Below are positions 17,352 through 26,428 of a stretch of 62,163 nt of DNA, one piece after another. A model generated the notes under the pieces. The model worked only from the letters and a program-made list of their open reading frames with translations, did not search any database and had not been told where the DNA came from. Source of the stretch: Marinosulfonomonas sp. (GTDB lineage Bacteria; Pseudomonadota; Alphaproteobacteria; Rhodobacterales; Rhodobacteraceae). The position numbers were made by a program, and so were the translations under genes. Position 1 is the stretch's first letter; the number at the start of each line of letters is the position of its first letter. The stretch is from the NCBI GenBank assembly GCA_026984915.1, contig JALSRG010000040.1:1-62163 (forward strand). The letters are read 5' to 3'.

Positions 17352-18917
17352 TCAGGTACCCGGCGCACGCCACATGGAGGTGGTGATGCCCGCATCGACC
17401 AGTTGCTTTTGTGCCGCATAGGCCGCGCGCCAGCGATCGCGGGCCATGGCATAGACGGCGCGGTTTTCCAGGTTCGGCGTCACTTCGCGCTCCCACCTAA
17501 CAAAGGCGCGCCCGGCTTCGGTTAGGTTGGCAAAGCGGCCGATCCCGCTGGCCGCCGCCGCCGCCGCGCCCAGCGCAGTGGCCTCGCGCACCTTGGGAAT
17601 GCGTAGGTGCCGCCCGGTCACATCGGCCAAAACCTGCGGCCACAGCCGCCCCTTGGAAGCGCCACCGGCCATAATCAGCGGCCCGTCGCCCCCCATGCCA
17701 GCAAATTCCACCACCCGGTCCAGGTTCTCGGCTGCGACAATCGCTGCGTTTTCCTGAAGCGCACGGAACATTGCCCCCTTGCTGGCTATTTCCGGGTCGA
17801 TCGACAGGTTTAGAAACGACGGCGCTGCGTGGTACCAATTGCCGAAATCCATGGCGTCGGAAAAAATCGGTATGATTCCATGCGCACCAGGGGGAGCCTG
17901 CATGGCCAGGTCTTCGAGCAGGTCATAGGCATCGCGCCCCTGTGCCTTTGCCGCCTGCTTTTCCGGCCCTCCAAAGGCATCGCGGAACCAGCGCGCAGCC
18001 AAGCCGACGAAAAAGGTGATCGCCTCGGCCTGGTTCATGTCGGCGGGCGCGGCGGCGTTGACGCGCAGGCGCATGGTTTCGTCCACCAGCCCTTGCGGGA
18101 TGTTGACGATCTGCTGCCAGAAAGTGCCGCCCAGGATGGCCGCCTGGCCGGGTTCCAGCACACCAAGCCCGACGGCGCCTAGTTGTACATCACCTCCGCC
18201 CGCCACAAAGGGTGTGCCCGGTTTGAGTCCGGTCTCGTCGGCCGCAATCTTTGTCAGCACGCCGACCATCTCGCCTGGTTCCACCACTCGGGGAAACAGC
18301 GAACGCTCCAGCCCAGCCCGCGCAATCAGCGTATCCGACCAGTCGCGCGTGCCGAGGTCCATCAGCCCGTTGGTGGACCCATTGGTCGGTTCGGTGGTGA
18401 TTTCGCCGGTCAGCCGAGCACCAATCCAGTCGTTGATCATCGACATCTTGTGCGCCCGGTCAAACAGCGCGGGCCGATGCTTGCGCAGCCAGTTGAGCCG
18501 GGGTAGCGCGCCCAAGGCAAAGGTTTCGCCGCTGATCCGGTAGAAGTCGCGCTCCATCTCTGGGGCCTGCGCCTTCAGTGCGGCCACTTCCTCGCTGGCG
18601 CGGCTATCGACATTGGCGCAGGCCCAGATTGCCTGCCCATCGGCGTCATAGAGCACGATGCCTTCGCGCATCGAGGTCGAGGAAACGGCGGCAATGTCAC
18701 CCCCGTCTAGCGTGCTATCGGCGAGCGCGTTTCGGATGCAGCGGGTAAGCAGCGCCCAGCCCGCCTCTGTGTCAAAGCCCATTGAGCCGGAAACGCCCGG
18801 TTCGGGCAGGTGGCGCCATTCCTCCTGGGCCATGGCGACCTGGTTTCCATCAGGGTCAAAGATCACTGCCCGACCACTGCCGGTGCCCGCATCCAATACC
18901 AGTAGATGTGTGCTCAT
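17352..18917 (-). CDS. lsrK: Autoinducer-2 kinase LsrK
   Basis: A 521-residue FGGY kinase that phosphorylates the AI-2 precursor DPD in the cytoplasm, trapping the signal. Similarity to enteric LsrK is high across its length: LVLDAGTGSGRAVIFDPDGN at the N terminus, SSTSMREGIVLYDADGQAIW, ANVDSRA, GGGDVQLGAVGLG, PIFSDAMDFGNWYHAAPSF, and the C-terminal signature TTSMWRAPG. It overlaps the upstream lsrR stop by four bases (ATGA), so the two are translationally coupled. The divergent lsrGACDB operon supplies the substrate. Confidence 0.93.
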   Translation of the reverse strand: MSTHLLVLDAGTGSGRAVIFDPDGNQVAMAQEEWRHLPEPGVSGSMGFDTEAGWALLTRCIRNALADSTLDGGDIAAVSSTSMREGIVLYDADGQAIWACANVDSRASEEVAALKAQAPEMERDFYRISGETFALGALPRLNWLRKHRPALFDRAHKMSMINDWIGARLTGEITTEPTNGSTNGLMDLGTRDWSDTLIARAGLERSLFPRVVEPGEMVGVLTKIAADETGLKPGTPFVAGGGDVQLGAVGLGVLEPGQAAILGGTFWQQIVNIPQGLVDETMRLRVNAAAPADMNQAEAITFFVGLAARWFRDAFGGPEKQAAKAQGRDAYDLLEDLAMQAPPGAHGIIPIFSDAMDFGNWYHAAPSFLNLSIDPEIASKGAMFRALQENAAIVAAENLDRVVEFAGMGGDGPLIMAGGASKGRLWPQVLADVTGRHLRIPKVREATALGAAAAAASGIGRFANLTEAGRAFVRWEREVTPNLENRAVYAMARDRWRAAYAAQKQLVDAGITTSMWRAPGT

Positions 18918-19897
18918 CGTGCCCTCCGGAGCAATTCGCGCGCGGTGGTTTCATCGGTGATCAGAATATTGGCCAGCTTGCCGCGTAGCAGGCCAAGGAT
19001 CGACGGCACCTTGGTCGCCCCCGCCGCTGCCGCTGCCACGTTGGGGATTTTGCGCAGTTCTTCCGGACGCAGCGCCACGACGTGGCGGTGCAGGTCCAGA
19101 TCGAGGATCTGGCCGTTTTCATCATAGAAATAGCCTAGGACATCCCCCACCGCACCGCGCCGGGCGAACAACTCGATCTCGGCCTGACTGCAATAGCCAT
19201 AGCGTACCAGCGTTGCCGAACGCGCCATCGCCCCGACTCCGATCAGTGCCATACGTGCGGTGGTGGCGATATCCAGCACATGGCGCACATAGGGTTCCTG
19301 ACGCAGCATCTCGGCCAGTTCCGGGGTCGAGACCTTGAGCGGCGTCGGGATCAGATGCGCGTTGCCGCGTGGTCCATATAAAAAGGTGTCACCGATATAG
19401 GCTGACACGCCGCCGGTCAGGCTGACCACCGAAATGTTGGACTTTGGAAAGACTGGCGCCATGTAGCGCACGGTGATCGAGCTGGCCTCGCCCCAGCCAA
19501 CCCCCAGCAAGTCGTTTGGGGCGAGTTTCTGCATCAGGAAGCTGGCTGCGGCGCGCCCGATACGCGGCGGGGCGGGCAGGTCAGGCGCCTCGGGAACCAC
19601 GCGGGCGTCGATCAGGCCAAAAGCGGAAACCAACTCGCGTTGTAGCGTGATGCAGCCATCATAGGGCGAATTTATGCGCAGTTCGATCAGCCCGCTCCGA
19701 CGACCTTTTTCCAACAGACGCGATACCTTGATGCGCGAGGTTCCCAACATGTCGGCGATGCGGTTCTGAGTCAGCCCGTCATTGTAGTAGAGCCATGCGG
19801 CGCGGGTAATCTGCTCGGTGTCGATGTCATCGGGCAATGGGTCGGCCAAGGGGGCAGTCATGGAGTCGATATCCTGGATCGGCAAATCTTGGGGCAT
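18914..19897 (-). CDS. lsrR: LsrR-like SorC-family transcriptional regulator
   Basis: A 327-residue SorC/DeoR-type regulator with an N-terminal HTH (GLTQNRIADMLGTSRIKVSRLL, about residues 38-60) and a C-terminal sugar-phosphate-binding isomerase-like domain. In enterics LsrR represses the lsr genes until phospho-AI-2 binds. It is divergent from lsrG with a 268-base shared control region and coupled to lsrK through an ATGA overlap, the same lsrRK versus lsr-transporter arrangement as in Escherichia coli. AGAGAGGTGAGCG precedes the ATG at 19897. Assignment relies strongly on context, since SorC regulators are similar to each other. Confidence 0.88.
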   Translation of the reverse strand: MPQDLPIQDIDSMTAPLADPLPDDIDTEQITRAAWLYYNDGLTQNRIADMLGTSRIKVSRLLEKGRRSGLIELRINSPYDGCITLQRELVSAFGLIDARVVPEAPDLPAPPRIGRAAASFLMQKLAPNDLLGVGWGEASSITVRYMAPVFPKSNISVVSLTGGVSAYIGDTFLYGPRGNAHLIPTPLKVSTPELAEMLRQEPYVRHVLDIATTARMALIGVGAMARSATLVRYGYCSQAEIELFARRGAVGDVLGYFYDENGQILDLDLHRHVVALRPEELRKIPNVAAAAAGATKVPSILGLLRGKLANILITDETTARELLRRAR

Positions 19898-20165
19898 CGC
19901 TCACCTCTCTGTTTTTTAACATGACGTTCAGTAACATGGCCCCGGCGGACCAAATGGACACTATGATCTCATTAAATGCAAATGCGCACAGCCTTGTCTA
20001 GCGGATTGTCACGGAAGTTAGTTTTTATGTAGTTTTGCCTATCATTATTAAAGCGGCAGTTGACAGAGGTGTTCAAAAGTTTTTCACTTAAACAAATGAT
20101 CGGCACATCGACGATTCGCAGAGTTGGCGTGTCAACAGGTTCATGGCGGATTTCAGGGGGATGGA
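19898..20165. promoter_or_regulatory. Shared lsrR/lsrG control region
   Basis: A 268-base divergent intergenic region, visibly more AT-rich than its flanks. A TTGACA hexamer lies at 20060-20065 on the plus strand, but the candidate -10 at normal spacing (TTCACT) is poor. Promoters for both directions and the LsrR operator should lie here. I could not pick out a convincing inverted repeat as the operator. Confidence 0.4.
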
Positions 20166-20486
20166 ATGTTTGTTCAATTGGTGCATATCAGGATAAAACC
20201 AGGTAGGGTCGGTGAATTTCTCGAGGTGTTTCGCGGTAATTTCGAGGGCACGCGCAAAGAGCCGGGCAATTTCCGCTTCGACGTGTTGCAGGACCCTGAA
20301 GACGAACACCACTTTGTTATATACGAGGCTTTCGAGAATGAGGCGGCACTGGATGCCCACCGCTTGACCGAGCATTACAGGAAGACCGTCAAGGGGCTTG
20401 CCGAACTGATGACCACCGGGACCCGGGAAAAGGACTTCTTTCGCATGGTCATGCCTGATCACGACGCGGCGCTGAATGGGGAATGA
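20166..20486 (+). CDS. lsrG: Phospho-AI-2 isomerase/monooxygenase-fold LsrG
   Basis: A 106-residue ferredoxin-like (ABM-fold) protein matching LsrG, which isomerises phospho-DPD during AI-2 breakdown. Conserved stretches include EFLEVFRGNFEGTRKEPGN, RFDVLQDPEDEHHFVIYEA and HYRKTVKGLAELM. The ATG at 20166 has GGGGGATGGA upstream; an in-frame start at 20124 lacks support. It is the first gene of the lsrGACDB operon, whereas in E. coli lsrG is last. Its stop overlaps the lsrA start by four bases. Confidence 0.9.
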   Translation: MFVQLVHIRIKPGRVGEFLEVFRGNFEGTRKEPGNFRFDVLQDPEDEHHFVIYEAFENEAALDAHRLTEHYRKTVKGLAELMTTGTREKDFFRMVMPDHDAALNGE

Positions 20487-22012
20487 GTATGGTTGTGCCC
20501 GACAGCACAGCCGTCCGGGACCTAGGCGCGGTGCCCTTGGTGGCCTTGCGCGGCGTCTGGAAGGTATTTGAGAGTGTGACTGTGTTGCGCGGCATTGATT
20601 TCGACATCCGCCGCGGCGAAGTGCATGCGTTGCTGGGTGGAAATGGTTCGGGAAAGTCGACCATCGTCAAGATTATTTCGGGTGCCTATCAGCCCACCGC
20701 TGGCAGTGTTGAGGCAGGTGGGCATGCGCAGGTTCTGACCAGCCCGGCACAGGCCCATGCCAAGGGCATCTACATGGTGCCGCAAGAACCGCATATCTTT
20801 CCCAATCTATCGGTGCTGGAAAATCTGACTACCGGGCTTGCGGAGGATGTGGCGGCGACCGAGGCCCGTGCGCGTGCCATTGCCCAGGAGATTGGCCTGA
20901 GAGTTGCTTTCAGCGCCCCAGGCGGTAGTCTGTCGATTGCCAACCAGCAACTGGTGGAGATCGCCCGCGGGCTGATGCGCAATGCGCGAGTGCTGATCTT
21001 GGATGAGCCGACCTCATCCCTGACCCACCATGAGGTCGAAAGCCTGGCCCGGCAGATGCGCCTCCTGACCGCACGCGGTATCGGCATCCTGTTCATTTCG
21101 CACCGGCTGGATGAGGTGCTGGCCTTTTCCGACCGGGTCAGCGTGCTGCGCGATGGGCGTTTCGTGTTGGCTGCCCCGACTGCAGAACTGAGTTCCGAGC
21201 GACTGATAGAAGCCATGCTGCCGGAAGATTATCACGCCTGCGCTGAACACGTCACGACGCGTCCCTCCACAGTCAGGGCGCGCCCGGTTCTTCAGGTGCG
21301 CGGCCTGTCCTCGCAAAGCTTTCGTGATGTTAGCCTTGAGGTACATGCGGGCGAGGTTGTGGGGATTTCCGGCGTAGTCGGGTCCGGGCGCACCGAACTG
21401 GCCGAGGCGATCTATGGCATCGACAACACCGCCACCGGCGAGGTGGTGATCAATGGCACACCCGCACCCCGGCGCAGCCCGCGCCTGTGCCAGGAAATGG
21501 GATTGTCCTATGTGCCCGAGGACCGCCATGCCAACGGTATCTTTCTGGATTTGCCCAGCGCCCAGACCATTTCCGCCGCGCTGATGGCACTCAGCGGCGG
21601 CCGCTTTATGCGTCCGGCTCAGGAAATTGCGCTGGCGAACCGATTTGTCCAGCGGCTGCGTATCAAGTTGTCCTCGCCGATGCAGGTGGCGCGCACGCTG
21701 TCGGGGGGCAACCAGCAAAAGGTGGTCCTGGCCAAGGCATTGGCGCCCGAGCCCAGAGTGATTATCCTGGATGAGCCGACCCGGGGCATCGATGCGCACG
21801 CGCGCCAGGATGTCTACCGGATCATCCGGGAATTGACCGATGCCGGAGTTGGCGTGGTGGTGATTTCCTCAGAGGTCAGCGAGATTGCCGAGGTCAGCGA
21901 CCGGGTGCTGATCATGCGGCGCGGTCGCCTGCATGCGCTGCCGCCGGGGCCGATCGAGGTTGACCATATCGCTAACCACATTTTTGCCCAGACTGCGGAG
22001 GCGCAGGCATGA
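20483..22012 (+). CDS. lsrA: AI-2 import ATP-binding protein LsrA
   Basis: A 509-residue double-ATPase of the ribose/AI-2 importer class with two nucleotide-binding domains. The first has Walker A GGNGSGKST (around residue 50) and LILDEPTSSLTHHE. The second has a degenerate Walker A (SGVVGSGRTELAE), the usual state of the second half in RbsA/LsrA, with LSGGNQQKVVLAKA and IILDEPTRGID. It powers LsrC/LsrD. ATGA overlaps join it to lsrG before and lsrC after. Confidence 0.92.
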   Translation: MSMVVPDSTAVRDLGAVPLVALRGVWKVFESVTVLRGIDFDIRRGEVHALLGGNGSGKSTIVKIISGAYQPTAGSVEAGGHAQVLTSPAQAHAKGIYMVPQEPHIFPNLSVLENLTTGLAEDVAATEARARAIAQEIGLRVAFSAPGGSLSIANQQLVEIARGLMRNARVLILDEPTSSLTHHEVESLARQMRLLTARGIGILFISHRLDEVLAFSDRVSVLRDGRFVLAAPTAELSSERLIEAMLPEDYHACAEHVTTRPSTVRARPVLQVRGLSSQSFRDVSLEVHAGEVVGISGVVGSGRTELAEAIYGIDNTATGEVVINGTPAPRRSPRLCQEMGLSYVPEDRHANGIFLDLPSAQTISAALMALSGGRFMRPAQEIALANRFVQRLRIKLSSPMQVARTLSGGNQQKVVLAKALAPEPRVIILDEPTRGIDAHARQDVYRIIRELTDAGVGVVVISSEVSEIAEVSDRVLIMRRGRLHALPPGPIEVDHIANHIFAQTAEAQA

Positions 22013-23031
22013 GCCGGATTTTCAAAAGCCGCGAATTTCTGGTGCTGCTGTTGCTGGTGGGTATGATCTTGGCGGTCAGCACCGTCAACAAGGCGGTGCT
22101 GCGCCCGGTGACACTGATCAATATTCTCAACTCTTCACTGTTTTTGATGCTGATCGCTATCGGGCAGATGTTCGTGATCCTGACCCGAGGTATCGACGTG
22201 TCAGTGGGTGCGATTGCCGGGGTTTCGGCGGTGATCTTCGGCTTTGCCCTCAACGCGGGTTTTCCGCTGCCGGTGGCGATGGCGGCGGCGCTTCTGACCG
22301 GGCTGTTGGCGGGTATGGTCAATGCGGTCGGGGTGGTGTTCGTCGGCATTCCGCCGATTATCATGACCCTGGGTACGTTGGGTATCTATCGCGGCTTGAT
22401 GCGAGTTTTGACCGGCGGCAGTTGGATCGAGTCGATTCCGCGAAACATCAAGGCCCTGGCAGTGACGCGCTTTGCCTCGATCCCGCTGATGGTCTGGGGG
22501 GTAGCGGTGCTGGTGATTGTGGTGGCCATCCTCATGCACCGGATCCGTGCCACCCGGCATTTTTATGCGGTGGGCGACAATCTGGACGGGGCTTACCTGT
22601 TGGGAATCAATACGCGGCGCACCCGCTTTATCGCGTTTTCGCTGGCCGGGTTGTTTGCCGGTGCGGCTGCGATTGTGTTTGTCGGCCAGATCGGCTTTGT
22701 GCCGATGCAGACCGGCGACGGGCAAGAGCTCAAAGCGATCGCAGCGGTGGTACTGGGCGGGGTCAGCCTGATGGGCGGCACCGGCAGCATCTGGTCGGCA
22801 GTTATCGGCGCGCTGTTTCTGACAGCGGTGGATTCGATGATGATTTTCCTACGCATCCCCGGTTCCTGGAATAACGCAGTGGCCGGCGCTGTGCTGCTGG
22901 CGGTGGTGGTTCTGGATTATGCGATCCGGCGTGCTGCTGAAAAGCGCCGCCTGACCCTGCGCGCGGCGGAAATGTTGCGCGCCGAGACCGCAATGGCTCC
23001 GGCGGGTGTACAATCGGAGGGTCGGGCATGA
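22009..23031 (+). CDS. lsrC: AI-2 import permease LsrC
   Basis: A 340-residue RbsC-type permease with eight to ten membrane segments, including GQMFVILTRGIDVSVGAIAG and the ATPase-docking stretch NTRRTRFIAFSLAG. It forms the channel with LsrD for AI-2 import. ATGA overlaps join it to lsrA and lsrD. The assignment as LsrC rather than another sugar permease rests on the operon, which has all other lsr transport genes. Confidence 0.9.
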   Translation: MSRIFKSREFLVLLLLVGMILAVSTVNKAVLRPVTLINILNSSLFLMLIAIGQMFVILTRGIDVSVGAIAGVSAVIFGFALNAGFPLPVAMAAALLTGLLAGMVNAVGVVFVGIPPIIMTLGTLGIYRGLMRVLTGGSWIESIPRNIKALAVTRFASIPLMVWGVAVLVIVVAILMHRIRATRHFYAVGDNLDGAYLLGINTRRTRFIAFSLAGLFAGAAAIVFVGQIGFVPMQTGDGQELKAIAAVVLGGVSLMGGTGSIWSAVIGALFLTAVDSMMIFLRIPGSWNNAVAGAVLLAVVVLDYAIRRAAEKRRLTLRAAEMLRAETAMAPAGVQSEGRA

Positions 23032-24086
23032 GCAATCTGCGCTGGCTGAAAAGCTGGGAATTTGCCTTGCTGGTGGCGCTGATGGTGGAACTGGCGGTGC
23101 TGGGCATGATCAATCCGGCCTTTCTGAATGTGCAGAATCTGCTTTATTCCACCAGCGATTTTGTCCATGTGATCATTGCCGCCGTCGGACTGACCCTGAT
23201 CATCATGACCGGGGGCATCGACATTTCCGGAGTGTCGCTGATGGGGCTGGCTTCGATCGTGCTTGGACTGAGCTTTGTCGCCGGCGCACCGATCTGGCTG
23301 GCGGTGGGGGTGGCGCTGGCGGTCGGGCTGCTGGCAGGGGCCTTCAATGGCAGCGTAGTGGCCAATACTGACGTCAACCCGCTGGTAATTACCCTGGCGA
23401 TGCTGTTTCTTTATTCTGGTGTGGCCACCGGTCTGCCAACGCTCTTGGACATGCTCGGCTTCAAAGCCTATGGCGCCGGCGGGTTTGAGGCCTATCAATA
23501 CGAGGGCATCAATGGGCTGCCCAAATCCTTTACCTGGTTTGGCACCGGGCGGATCGGTTGGCTACCGATGCCGCTGGTGGTGACCTTGGTGCTGACGCTC
23601 ATTGCCGGCTGGCTGATGGGGCATACCCGGTTTGGCCGATTCTTGCAGTTGATCGGCGTCAATGCCGAGGCTGCGCGCCACACCGGGGTGCCACTCAAGC
23701 GTACGCTGATCACGGTTTATGCCTTGAACGGCCTTGCCGCAGCAGTGGCCGGGCTGGTGCTGACCGCCTATTTCACTTCGGCGCGCTCGGACCTTGGGGC
23801 CGAGGCGCTGCTCAATATCATTACTGCCGTAGTGCTGGGTGGCTCGTCGATCTATGGCGGCGAAGGCTCAGTGCTGGGCACGTTTCTGGCCGGCCTCGTG
23901 CTGGGCTATCTGCGTCAGGGGCTGCTGGCGTTGGGCATTACCAGTGATGTGGTGCCGGTGATCGTCGGCGCCTTGCTGATCGGCTCGGTGGCCGGGCGGA
24001 TCGGGCTGGCAGCGCTGCAGCGTAGCCGGGCCAACAGGGCGGCCTATGAAACCGAACGGCAGGCGGTAGCGGCAAATGGCGAGTGA
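23028..24086 (+). CDS. lsrD: AI-2 import permease LsrD
   Basis: A 352-residue RbsC-type permease paired with LsrC. Characteristic segments are LTLIIMTGGIDISGVSLMGL, VPLKRTLITVYALNGLAAAV and GGSSIYGGEGSVLGT. It is predicted to have about nine membrane spans. It starts inside the lsrC stop (ATGA) and is followed by a 69-base gap before lsrB, long enough for a separate ribosome site and some differential expression of the binding protein. Confidence 0.9.
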   Translation: MSNLRWLKSWEFALLVALMVELAVLGMINPAFLNVQNLLYSTSDFVHVIIAAVGLTLIIMTGGIDISGVSLMGLASIVLGLSFVAGAPIWLAVGVALAVGLLAGAFNGSVVANTDVNPLVITLAMLFLYSGVATGLPTLLDMLGFKAYGAGGFEAYQYEGINGLPKSFTWFGTGRIGWLPMPLVVTLVLTLIAGWLMGHTRFGRFLQLIGVNAEAARHTGVPLKRTLITVYALNGLAAAVAGLVLTAYFTSARSDLGAEALLNIITAVVLGGSSIYGGEGSVLGTFLAGLVLGYLRQGLLALGITSDVVPVIVGALLIGSVAGRIGLAALQRSRANRAAYETERQAVAANGE

Positions 24087-24155
24087 GGCTCATTCGCCTT
24101 CATCAAGAGGCCGGTTTACGGCCCGTATCTGCAAACTTTACCAGGAGGAAAGAAA

Positions 24156-25193
24156 ATGAAAGCTAGAAACAAGATATTGGCCGGGGGGCTGATGGCAGCG
24201 CTTACGCTGGGCCTGTCGACCCTGTCGGCTGCGGCGCAGGAGGCGCGTGTTGCGTTCATTCCAAAGCTGACCGGAGTCGGCTTTTTTGAATCAGGTGGTG
24301 CCGGGGCCATGGCTATGGGCGAACAACTCGGCATCGAGGTCAAATATGACGGGCCGTCGCAGGCATCGGTCTCGGGCCAGGTGGAGTTCATCAACAATTT
24401 CGTCAACCAGGGCTTCAATGCGATTGCCATTTCAGCGCTGTCGCCGGACGGGCTGTGCGAGGCGCTCAAGCGTGCGCAGGATCGCGGTGTCAAGGTGCTG
24501 ACCTGGGATTCCGACGTGAATCCGGAATGCCGGTCCTACTATATCGATCAGGGCACCCCCGAGCAACTGGGCGGATTGCTGGTCAAGATGGCCGCTGACC
24601 AGATGGAAGACCCAAGCGCGCCGCACCAGGTGGCGTTCCACTATTCCTCGCCCACAGTAACCGACCAGAACCAATGGGCCGAAGTAGCCAAGGCGATTAT
24701 AGCCAAGGATTACCCGAGTTGGGAAGTTGTGGCCACGGTGTTTTCCAATCAGGATGCACAAAAGGCGGTTCAGGTGCCCTCAGCATTGTTTCAGACCTAC
24801 CCTGACCTTGACGCAGTGATCTGCCCCGATGCCAATGCACTGCCCGGCACGGCACAGGCGGCGGAAAACCTGGGCATAGCCGGCAAGGTGATTGTCACCG
24901 GTTTTTCAACGCCCAACACGATGCGCCAGTATGTCAAGAGCGGTACGGTTGACCGTTTTGGACTGTGGGATGTGGTGATGCAGGGCAAACTGGCGGTCTA
25001 TATCGCCGATCAACTGGTAAAAGGTGCAACCTGGAAAGTGGGCGACAAAATCGATGTGCCCGGCATCGGTACTGTTGAGGTCTCGCCGAACTCGGTTCAG
25101 GGCTATGACTATGAAGCGCCTGGCAACGGTATCATCCTGCTGCCCGAACGCACTGTCTTCAACGCCGAGAATATCGACGATTTCGACTTTTGA
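24156..25193 (+). CDS. lsrB: AI-2-binding periplasmic protein LsrB
   Basis: A 345-residue periplasmic binding protein with a signal peptide (about residues 1-27, ending AAA-QE). The AI-2 contact positions known from Salmonella LsrB all appear: Lys37 in [11 protein letters not shown], Asp in [14 protein letters not shown], Asp170-Gln171 in [10 protein letters not shown], and Pro224/Ala226 in CPDANALPG. Identity with enteric LsrB is high through the C-terminal [21 protein letters not shown] precedes the start. It should capture AI-2 made by other bacteria or by this one. Confidence 0.94.
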   Translation: MKARNKILAGGLMAALTLGLSTLSAAAQEARVAFIPKLTGVGFFESGGAGAMAMGEQLGIEVKYDGPSQASVSGQVEFINNFVNQGFNAIAISALSPDGLCEALKRAQDRGVKVLTWDSDVNPECRSYYIDQGTPEQLGGLLVKMAADQMEDPSAPHQVAFHYSSPTVTDQNQWAEVAKAIIAKDYPSWEVVATVFSNQDAQKAVQVPSALFQTYPDLDAVICPDANALPGTAQAAENLGIAGKVIVTGFSTPNTMRQYVKSGTVDRFGLWDVVMQGKLAVYIADQLVKGATWKVGDKIDVPGIGTVEVSPNSVQGYDYEAPGNGIILLPERTVFNAENIDDFDF

Positions 25194-25509
25194 CCGACAG
25201 ACAGCCATGCCCGCCGTGCCTTGTGCGCGGTGGGCAATTTGCGGCATTCGGCCGAAAAGGATAAAAAAGCGGGGCACAACAGGCAGATGTCGACGGTCGT
25301 CAAGGGGGCAGGGATTTCGGGCCATACCGGCGCAGGACAAGCAAAGCTTTTCCTGAAGCGTGGGGCCGATTATGATTGAGGCATAAGGAACCGGGTGAAC
25401 CGGCTACTCAACCTCGAGACCGGGCTGTATGGCGATGCGGGCCTTTGACACGGCTATCTTTCAGTGTCTGACCAAAGAGACGGAGCGGGGCGGTCTGAAT
25501 ATCGCGCCG
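25194..25509. other. Intergenic region between lsrB and the LuxR-type gene
   Basis: 316 bases between convergent genes. A stem GCCCGCCG/CGGTGGGC (near 25208-25236, with one G-U pair) follows lsrB and might be a weak terminator, but no T run follows. Nothing else is recognisable and no reading frame here is supported. Confidence 0.4.
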
Positions 25510-26334
25510 TTAATTCTGCCCCTCTCGGGCAGGACTAACAGGCCCTGACCCCAAGAGCGGCAACATCAGGGTAAAAAGCTCGGCCTGAGAGGAAATGCTG
25601 CACTTTTTATAGAGTTGTTTGCGGAAAACTTTCACGGTTTGTGGACTGATCCCCAAACGTAACCCGGTTGACACGGATGAGTGCCCCTGCATCACCAGCA
25701 ACGCGACTTGTGCTTGTCGCGGACTCAGGGAAATCGAATGCGTGTTGCTGACGGCTGCGATCAGGTCGGAAACCAAATCACCTTCGGCAAGTTCGCCTTT
25801 TGATACGAGGTCTTTCCAATGTGCTTGCGAGAGTTCCACGACGATCGGCGCAATGCGTTTGGCTGTCGCAATCTCACGGGGATTGAAACGCTGGTTCGAA
25901 ATTTTGTCGCGTCCCAAGCACACATGTAATGAAACGCCTTTGGATGGGTAAGAGACAAAGCCAATTTCGTCGATCATGGTGGTACTGCGGTAGTAATCCA
26001 AAAAATACCGGTTTCGCTGAAACTGATCGGGCGCGATATCGCTGAGGCGATACATGCCGGCGGGCGCGTGTTCGAGATGCAGGTCGTGGAACGGATCCAG
26101 CAGGTAGGCGCCGGTCAGGTAAAGGTTCTCAAAGGCGGCGTGTACCTGGGGCTGGCGGCTTTTTGTTCTGAAGGGCAACGGCGCCCGGTCCTGAAAATAA
26201 GCCAGCGTCGTGACATTGTCATGGGCTATGCAACTGGCCAGCCATGCGCCAAGATGGGCTTCGAAACTTTCGCGGCGCAGATTCGCAATGGTGGCGGCAA
26301 GCAATGCCTCGGTTGACAGGCCGGTTTCAAGCAT
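25510..26334 (-). CDS. LuxR-type helix-turn-helix regulator
   Basis: A ~274-residue protein with a C-terminal LuxR/GerE HTH (LSPRQAQVALLVMQGHSSVSTG, then LGISPQTVKVFRKQLYKKC, residues ~205-255). The N-terminal ~190 residues do not show the conserved Trp/Asp pattern of acyl-homoserine-lactone-binding domains, so I do not propose a quorum-sensing role. It is divergent from the PotABCD-like amine operon, with a 16-base perfect palindrome between them, and probably controls that operon. The ATG at 26334 and a GTG nine bases upstream are both possible; neither has a good ribosome site. Confidence 0.78.
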   Translation of the reverse strand: MLETGLSTEALLAATIANLRRESFEAHLGAWLASCIAHDNVTTLAYFQDRAPLPFRTKSRQPQVHAAFENLYLTGAYLLDPFHDLHLEHAPAGMYRLSDIAPDQFQRNRYFLDYYRSTTMIDEIGFVSYPSKGVSLHVCLGRDKISNQRFNPREIATAKRIAPIVVELSQAHWKDLVSKGELAEGDLVSDLIAAVSNTHSISLSPRQAQVALLVMQGHSSVSTGLRLGISPQTVKVFRKQLYKKCSISSQAELFTLMLPLLGSGPVSPAREGQN

Positions 26335-26346
26335 TTGTACCACTTT

Positions 26347-26362
26347 GGGGGTATATACCCCC
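26347..26362. promoter_or_regulatory. Perfect palindrome, candidate operator
   Basis: GGGGGTATATACCCCC is a 16-base perfect palindrome in the 94-base gap between the LuxR-type gene and the divergent ABC operon, 12 bases from the regulator start. GC arms around TATATA suit a dimeric regulator site overlapping a promoter. No second copy was noticed in the window. Confidence 0.5.
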
Positions 26363-26428
26363 CAATCTGTGCAGTTTAGCGTATAAATGGCAAATTAAGA
26401 GGTATGCTTGGGGAACACAAGGGAGAGC

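Noticed and set aside
20166-20486. Reading the lsrG product as an antibiotic-biosynthesis monooxygenase
   Set aside because: The fold is shared, but conserved LsrG segments and the lsr operon context make LsrG the better name.
25510-26334. Possible acyl-homoserine-lactone receptor
   Set aside because: The C-terminal HTH is LuxR-like, but the N-terminal domain lacks the conserved Trp/Tyr/Asp pattern of autoinducer-binding domains and no luxI is nearby.
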